Positions 7,501-10,423 of a stretch of 10,423 nt of DNA are shown in pieces (position 1 is the stretch's first letter; the number at the start of each line of letters is the position of its first letter). The translations under genes and the position numbers were made by a program. Source of the stretch: Zancudomyces culisetae (lineage: Eukaryota > Kickxellomycota > Harpellomycetes > Harpellales > Legeriomycetaceae); assembly GCA_001969505.1 (NCBI GenBank), contig LSSK01001920.1, positions 1-10,423 of the forward strand. Direction: 5' to 3'. The notes under the pieces were generated by a model that had not been told where the DNA came from, did not search any database, and was given only the letters and a program-made list of their open reading frames with translations.

Positions 7501-8707
7501 CCTCGTCATATTCACTACTGCTATCTGTGTCTTCATCGCTTTCTCCATCTTCTTTTCCCCTCCTCTCCCCTCTTTTTTTCTTTTTTCTCTTTCTTCCCTC
7601 GCTATCTCCTTTCACTTTTGTTCTATCCTCATCTTCCTCGTCCTCATCTTCTTCACCATGTCCAAAAGCTTCATCGCTACTAAACCTTCGCACCAACTTG
7701 TTGTACATATAGCTTGCCTGTGCCGCTAGTCTGCTCATAACTGCGCTTTTCTTATTTTCAATAATGGCCTTTACAATCACACATTCATGTGCCTCTGCCA
7801 ATGTTATCTGACCTAGTATATTCACTGTCTTTTTGTGCAAATCTATTGATGGTGCATGCATAAAGTTTTTCTCCAAATATATGTATATCTCACACGCATT
7901 TTGGTATGCAGAGCATGCTCTTCTCAACTTTTCGTTCATCTTTTCAAGCACACTTTTTCTTTTTTCTTCGTTTTTTCCTTGTCGTTGCTTTGTCTTTTCT
8001 TTTTTATTCTCACTAAACCCGCTCTTATTTCCTCTCTTTTCGTGCTCTAAGCTTCCTAGCCCTTCTTCTAACTCTATATCACCTTTACTATGTTTACTCC
8101 CATCTGCTGGTTTTCCCTCGACCTCATCCCCCTCTTCACCTTCACCTTCTTTTTCCTCTTTGTTTTCCACCTCCGCTTCCACCTCTTCACCTTCCCTTCC
8201 GTCTTCATCTTCATCCCCTTGCCCCCCATTTCCCTCCTCTCTCCACCTTTTATCTTCTTCTTCTTTTGCCCTCTCTCTTTCCTTTTCAAGCTGGCTTATC
8301 ATTTTTCGCATTAATTTGTTTGCATACATTGCCTGTATACTCGCCAAGTTAAACAACACCCCAGCCTTTTCAAACGCCAAGCTCTGTTGAGACAACAGCT
8401 CTCCTGTTATCATGTCGGTCCACTCAAATCTTGGCCCTGTAATCATGGGTTTCCCGGGTGGAAACCTCATTTCCAAAAGATTCAATTGCGAGTAATATTG
8501 GTACACTGCATTTCGACCAAAAACATCATAACTGGCCTTGCTCATTTTTTGCCGTAGCTCGTCAAATTGTTCTATCTGTGCAGAATAGTTGGCTGAGCTT
8601 TCTTGGAATACCATTTCGATATACCCAGAGATTGCCTGTTTCCAACTTACATACTTTGTCTCTTTTTGATGGATTTCCACGGGTGGTAACCACAGTGCTC
8701 TTTCCAT
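4523..8707 (-). CDS. BRO1: Bro1/ALIX-family ESCRT-III adaptor with expanded Q/P-rich tail
   Basis: Endosomal adaptor. In yeast Bro1 binds Snf7 through its BRO1 domain, recruits the deubiquitinase Doa4 and supports cargo sorting into multivesicular bodies. The 1394-aa product has an N-terminal BRO1 domain with FDELRQ (48-53), YYSQLNLLEMR (71-81) and SLAFEKAGVLFNLAS (109-123). It resumes at 253-346 and 432-540. Two charged insertions interrupt the domain: about 141-252, and about 347-431, the latter with an NLS-like KRKKKKR at 373-379. IYHEAVP (537-543) marks the junction to a coiled-coil V domain (about 545-970), which ends with GIKFYEDL as in ALIX-type V domains. The tail (975-1394) is Q/P/Y-rich and ends KKPFNLMD. 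S. cerevisiae Bro1 is 844 aa, so the inserts and tail account for the difference. No PPxY or PTAP motif is seen. The start is the first ATG after an A-rich leader. Rim20/PalA is the alternative relative but is shorter and fits the N-terminus less well. CTG codons fall at residues 5, 104, 661, 881, 891, 943 and 1044. Confidence 0.92.
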   Translation of the reverse strand: MERALWLPPVEIHQKETKYVSWKQAISGYIEMVFQESSANYSAQIEQFDELRQKMSKASYDVFGRNAVYQYYSQLNLLEMRFPPGKPMITGPRFEWTDMITGELLSQQSLAFEKAGVLFNLASIQAMYANKLMRKMISQLEKERERAKEEEDKRWREEGNGGQGDEDEDGREGEEVEAEVENKEEKEGEGEEGDEVEGKPADGSKHSKGDIELEEGLGSLEHEKRGNKSGFSENKKEKTKQRQGKNEEKRKSVLEKMNEKLRRACSAYQNACEIYIYLEKNFMHAPSIDLHKKTVNILGQITLAEAHECVIVKAIIENKKSAVMSRLAAQASYMYNKLVRRFSSDEAFGHGEEDEDEEDEDRTKVKGDSEGRKRKKKKRGERRGKEDGESDEDTDSSSEYDEEEDREEGDGEGEGDEEGKESDEEFIEEELPHGWKVVCEVKAYYYEALTQYYESEIALTKCNYGERVRRLEVAQRAAKKAYAKSKGFEPSIFSGTREYLMNGLGAIGCKELKEAMSNFSKEMSERCKQATTENEMIYHEAVPEEERLKRTERVEVVQPVKFVDILEEWEHEEVMGKEIFSNLVSIDVHKRASMYSEEQARMLRTEEEKVMISEGEMEAALGYLQVPGILKLIYPYAQDSKAAIEEEIESMCKPSELLVELGKKMNEEGAEVKEASVMMVQMETLKEMVDRDMKKSEEMIEGETIDSGDMGLDLERIQDELQIRRRAFDQALSSDERITKMYKENIEPVEEVLRLRKPYESYLEEVIKEAMRKVEDVGRRNGKSLMDLGEEESDKMAVEGGISALVDSVEGIYSDAKLLSAERRKCLEQLKAAAREEDITGVLVFSKGGGGSNSMNNGGMKNDQDIFTEQLTKFKPLVSKLKAYDYTQQQLVKKLTSQVKRLVENAEVQMINKRRDAGLVAKEQAEQKLIDAYNDYSKLISGLQSGIKFYEDLGGLVRKLKIKIERYLNSKKYSTNNQQQQQQQQPQQQQQQQQQNGTRDLTLQMDKLQINQGMNNNNTYDQPKTSPLSTRVSTHAPNITPITLAPPITVMSQADIEEKYRQTMAFVNASIISPIQQQPPVQQQQQQYNPYSYQQQQQQQQNQDLKYISSYDTSNNEINQQSLYKPLQPQPQPQPQPQPQPQPQSYHQTQPQYLSNYTPSSQSTTPLSRPATMNPNTTNINNTNNDAYLSPMYQQPAYKQQPVYQQQPVYQQPTYQQQPTYQQQPTYQQQPTYQQQPIYQQQPIYQQQQQQPIYQQQPIYQQQPIYQQQPTYQQPVYQQSPTYQQQTYQQPVYQQPVYQQPPPPLPLPLQQLPMQPQYQQPQQQLPPINNSPYYYSPPVNNSQNFAFSQQPQQPQQQQQPIYQQQTYQPHAQQQNSSSQPNHSSRGKKPFNLMD
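4808..5134 (-). repeat. Coding minisatellite (Y-Q-Q-Q-P-T/I/V) in the BRO1 tail
   Basis: Residues 1192-1300 are about twenty imperfect copies of a five- or six-residue unit such as YQQQPT, YQQQPI or YQQPV (15-18 bp each). One unit is expanded to six Q. Unit type changes along the array: T-type, then I-type, then mixed T/V-type. This suggests local duplications. The array ends in PPPPLPLP. All length variation keeps frame, as expected under coding selection. Confidence 0.92.
5276..5326 (-). repeat. QP dipeptide run in BRO1
   Basis: Residues 1128-1144 are a pure alternating Q-P run of eight QP pairs plus a final Q, encoded by a hexamer-type repeat that reads as repeated TTGAGG on the + strand with minor variants. 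Confidence 0.9.
5405..5482 (-). repeat. Glutamine-rich tracts in BRO1 (second block)
   Basis: Residues 1076-1101 contain runs of three, six and eight Q separated by PPV and YNPYSY. CAA and CAG codons are mixed, so slippage is probably slower than in a pure repeat. Confidence 0.85.
5723..5776 (-). repeat. Polyglutamine tract at the BRO1 V-domain/tail junction
   Basis: Residues 978-995 are eight Q, one P and nine Q, directly after the end of the predicted V domain (YLNSKKYSTNN). It marks the start of the disordered tail. Confidence 0.88.
7415..7669 (-). other. Second charged low-complexity insertion in the BRO1 domain
   Basis: Residues about 347-431: an Asp/Glu-rich stretch, a basic cluster (RKRKKKKRGERRGK, 372-385), then another Asp/Glu/Ser/Gly-rich stretch. 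It separates the helix ending NKLVRRFSSDE from the one resuming LPHGWKVVCEVKAYYYEAL, both typical BRO1-domain helices. It is probably a disordered surface loop. Confidence 0.75.
7952..8287 (-). other. First charged low-complexity insertion in the BRO1 domain
   Basis: Residues about 141-252, dominated by E, D, G and K, lie between the helix after VLFNLAS and the helix that resumes as VLEKMNEKLRRACSAYQNA. BRO1 domains of other species have a short connection here, so this is an in-frame expansion. The coding strand is strongly purine-rich. Confidence 0.78.
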
Positions 8708-8823
8708 TTTGTTTTTTTTTTACTTTTTCTTTTTGTTCTATGTCCTAGTATTGTAAGCAAGAGTTAGAACAAATATAGCCGGTTCTCTAGTTTATATTAC
8801 TATTATTTCTATTATTTCTATTT

Positions 8824-8865
8824 CTATTTCTCTTTTGCTGGCCTTAAAATTTTCCTTTTTTCCAT
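8824..8865 (-). promoter_or_regulatory. 13-codon uORF upstream of BRO1
   Basis: On the minus strand an ATG at 8865-8863 opens a frame encoding MEKRKILRPAKEK and ends with TAG at 8826-8824, 116 nt before the BRO1 ATG. It is the nearest upstream ATG, and none lies between it and BRO1. It would be translated only if BRO1 mRNA starts upstream of 8865, which cannot be judged from sequence. Confidence 0.35.
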
Positions 8866-8866
8866 T

Positions 8867-8896
8867 CACACACAACACAACACAACACACTCACAC
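8867..8896. repeat. CA-rich (CACAA) tract in the BRO1 promoter
   Basis: CACA and CACAA units run without interruption except for one T. The tract lies about 160-190 bp before the BRO1 start and could be a promoter element or simply a simple repeat. Confidence 0.7.
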
Positions 8897-9446
8897 TTTC
8901 TCTTTCCCTTGCTCTCCCTTTTCCTGGTATTTTTATTTGGGATTTTTGTTTTGATTATTACGCAATTACATCAAATTGCAACAATATGCTCATTTACATA
9001 TTTCGTTTTATTTAATTTTTTACCGAGCTTTCTTTTCTTTTTTTTTTGCTCTTTTCTTGGTGTTATAAAATTTGATAATTACGAAGCTTATTTTAGCTGT
9101 TGTTAATGACAACTATCCTTTGGTTCCAGTCTTATTCTAACATTTTACTGTTTTCTTTTTTATCTCCGCTTTAAACATGTTTTATTTTCAGCTTTTCTGG
9201 TTGTAACAAGGTGTTGGGCAATCTCCGTCTCGCTACTTGATTATTGGTAGGCGTCTCGTTCAAATTCTGGTATGTTTCCCATTTATTGGATCAGCGACCC
9301 ACCGAATTCCTAACTTTATTGTCCTCTCTCTCTTCCCCCTTCCCCCTTCCCTCTTTCCTCTTCCCCCTTCAAGCATTTCTTTTTTACCTACTATCTTTTT
9401 TCAGACTTGCATTTCATTCCACACTTGATTCCAAAAAGTGATAATG

Positions 9447-9464
9447 ATAATGATATATCATTAT
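9447..9464. repeat. 18-bp perfect AT-rich palindrome
   Basis: ATAATGATATATCATTAT equals its own reverse complement. It grows out of a (GATAAT) simple repeat, so it may be a by-product of that repeat rather than a binding site. Confidence 0.6.
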
Positions 9465-9743
9465 TATACAGTAATGTTAACTACACTCTTGGCTATATAT
9501 TTAAATGTTTTATACAATATTAAATTTTTAAGGTTCACTTCACTATTCACAGAAAAGGTTAATAAAATGCCTTTTAATAGATTTGCCATATTAATCTGCT
9601 TGTACCATAGTTTATACATCATCACACATTTAGTCGCTTTATTATAACCTCACTATTTAAAAACCGTATACTATATAAATATATTTGTAGAGCAGTAATT
9701 AAAATTCAAAAAAACTACATGTTAATCTTTTTTTTTTTGTAGG

Positions 9744-9750
9744 TTACCCG
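9744..9750 (+). promoter_or_regulatory. Reb1-like TTACCCG site
   Basis: TTACCCG is the core bound by the general regulatory factor Reb1 in S. cerevisiae. It follows a T-rich run at 9728-9738, a combination typical of nucleosome-depleted promoters. It lies about 1 kb from BRO1, so it would fit better the promoter of a gene to the right. This is a single short motif and so weak. Confidence 0.3.
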
Positions 9751-10423
9751 CGTTATCTTGTCTCTTATTTTTTTAAAAATAAGCGTGGCGATTAATGATA
9801 CTCTCAATTATATAAGTATTTTTTTATAAAGCTATTCTGGTAATATCTCTTGCTAAGAAAGACCAGTAGAGACTCTCTATAGCATAGGTATCATCTCATT
9901 AACACCTTGTACCTACTTTTTTTGGGTTATCTATAAAAACAAACCTTGAACCCTTTTAATATTTTTTCTTTGGTGTTTTGGAAGTGACAATACACTTTCA
10001 CCTTCATGTTCTACACTAAGAATACTGTGCTTAGCTTTCAATATTAACTGCTAGTATTAATTCAGGTCGAGAACCACAACAAGTATAATAATACATTGGA
10101 ACTGGCTATGAGAGATGTGGTACTATACCAAGTGTTTTTATTTAGCCTATTTTTTTCTTTTTTCACTTTATCCCAAAGCTCCATTGCCAAAATAAGCACA
10201 CATAGAAAGCAACCAGTGCACATTTCAACTGTTAGTTTTACTAGAACACATAAACGGATAACCTTTTGCGTTTGTAACCTATCAATAACACTTCTAGTGT
10301 CTTTAGCAGGCCAATGAGTGTGTGTGTTTTTAGAGTCATTTGATATATGAACATCATTTTTTTTGTAAATTTGAGCTTATTTGCTCTGTCTTTAGCTCTA
10401 GCCAGGTTCTAAAGCGTTGTTAC

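Larger units (their letters stand above)
8708..10423. other. Gene-free region upstream of BRO1 to the window edge
   Basis: About 1.7 kb with no convincing gene on either strand. The part nearest BRO1 is a pyrimidine-rich promoter on the + strand (TATTTC-type repeats at 8801-8832, CA-rich tract at 8867-8896), so A/G-rich in the direction of BRO1 transcription. Farther right are poly-T runs, a short AT palindrome and a Reb1-like word. A 73-codon open frame at 10096-10317 has a hydrophobic start but no recognisable domain, and I do not call it. The right end may be the upstream region of a gene beyond the window. Confidence 0.7.

Noticed and set aside
6150-8390. Several plus-strand open frames of 61-185 codons antisense to BRO1
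   Set aside because: They follow the purine-rich coding strand of the acidic insertions and V domain, giving Ser/Phe/Leu/Pro-rich shadow peptides without motifs.
9231-9300. CGTTCAAATTCTGG resembling a tRNA B box
   Set aside because: No matching A box or acceptor stem could be folded around it. No tRNA is supported anywhere in the window.
9438-9647. 69-codon frame beginning MIMIMIYHYY
   Set aside because: It begins in a (GATAAT) simple repeat and is a hydrophobic AT-driven composition without family resemblance.
10096-10317. 73-codon open frame with a hydrophobic N-terminal stretch resembling a signal peptide
   Set aside because: The sequence after the hydrophobic part has no recognisable motif, composition follows the local T-rich DNA, and length is near chance expectation. 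A real small secreted protein is not excluded.

Overview
This window looks like nuclear DNA of a budding yeast (Saccharomycotina). It is AT-rich, its two genes have no visible introns, leaders and intergenic tracts are A/T-rich with A at -3 of both start codons, and the gene content is typically fungal (an Erf2-type palmitoyltransferase and a Bro1 ESCRT adaptor). Long glutamine, QP and charged low-complexity insertions in both proteins resemble the Lodderomyces/Candida (CTG) clade. That placement is inference. It matters because 4 CTG codons in ERF2 and 7 in BRO1 would read as Ser rather than Leu there.

Layout. 1-2470: gene-free, AT-rich DNA with simple repeats, including an 11-unit (ATTCCA) array, and a candidate ERF2 promoter with TATAAAAG at 2299. 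2471-4177 (+): ERF2, a DHHC palmitoyltransferase with an unusually long disordered insertion between TM2 and the Cys-rich domain. Its frame ends at a TGA (4175-4177), but the same frame stays open to 4258 and encodes the kind of LCKPR-containing tail expected at the end of this family. 4259-4522: a short convergent intergenic region with T11A10, a (GGAAAAA)4 array and poly(A) signals on both strands. 4523-8707 (-): BRO1, 1394 aa, with two acidic insertions inside the BRO1 domain and a very long Q/P-rich tail built on a (Y-Q-Q-Q-P-T/I) minisatellite. 8708-10423: gene-free, containing the BRO1 promoter, a 13-codon upstream ORF and probably the upstream region of a gene beyond the right edge.

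The genes are convergent neighbours with no known shared pathway. Erf2 acts with Erf4 at the ER to palmitoylate Ras. Bro1 acts at endosomes in multivesicular-body sorting. No mobile element, CRISPR array, rRNA or tRNA was recognised. The most notable points are the in-frame TGA before a conserved-looking ERF2 C-terminus, and a 4-codon uORF whose TGA overlaps the ERF2 ATG.
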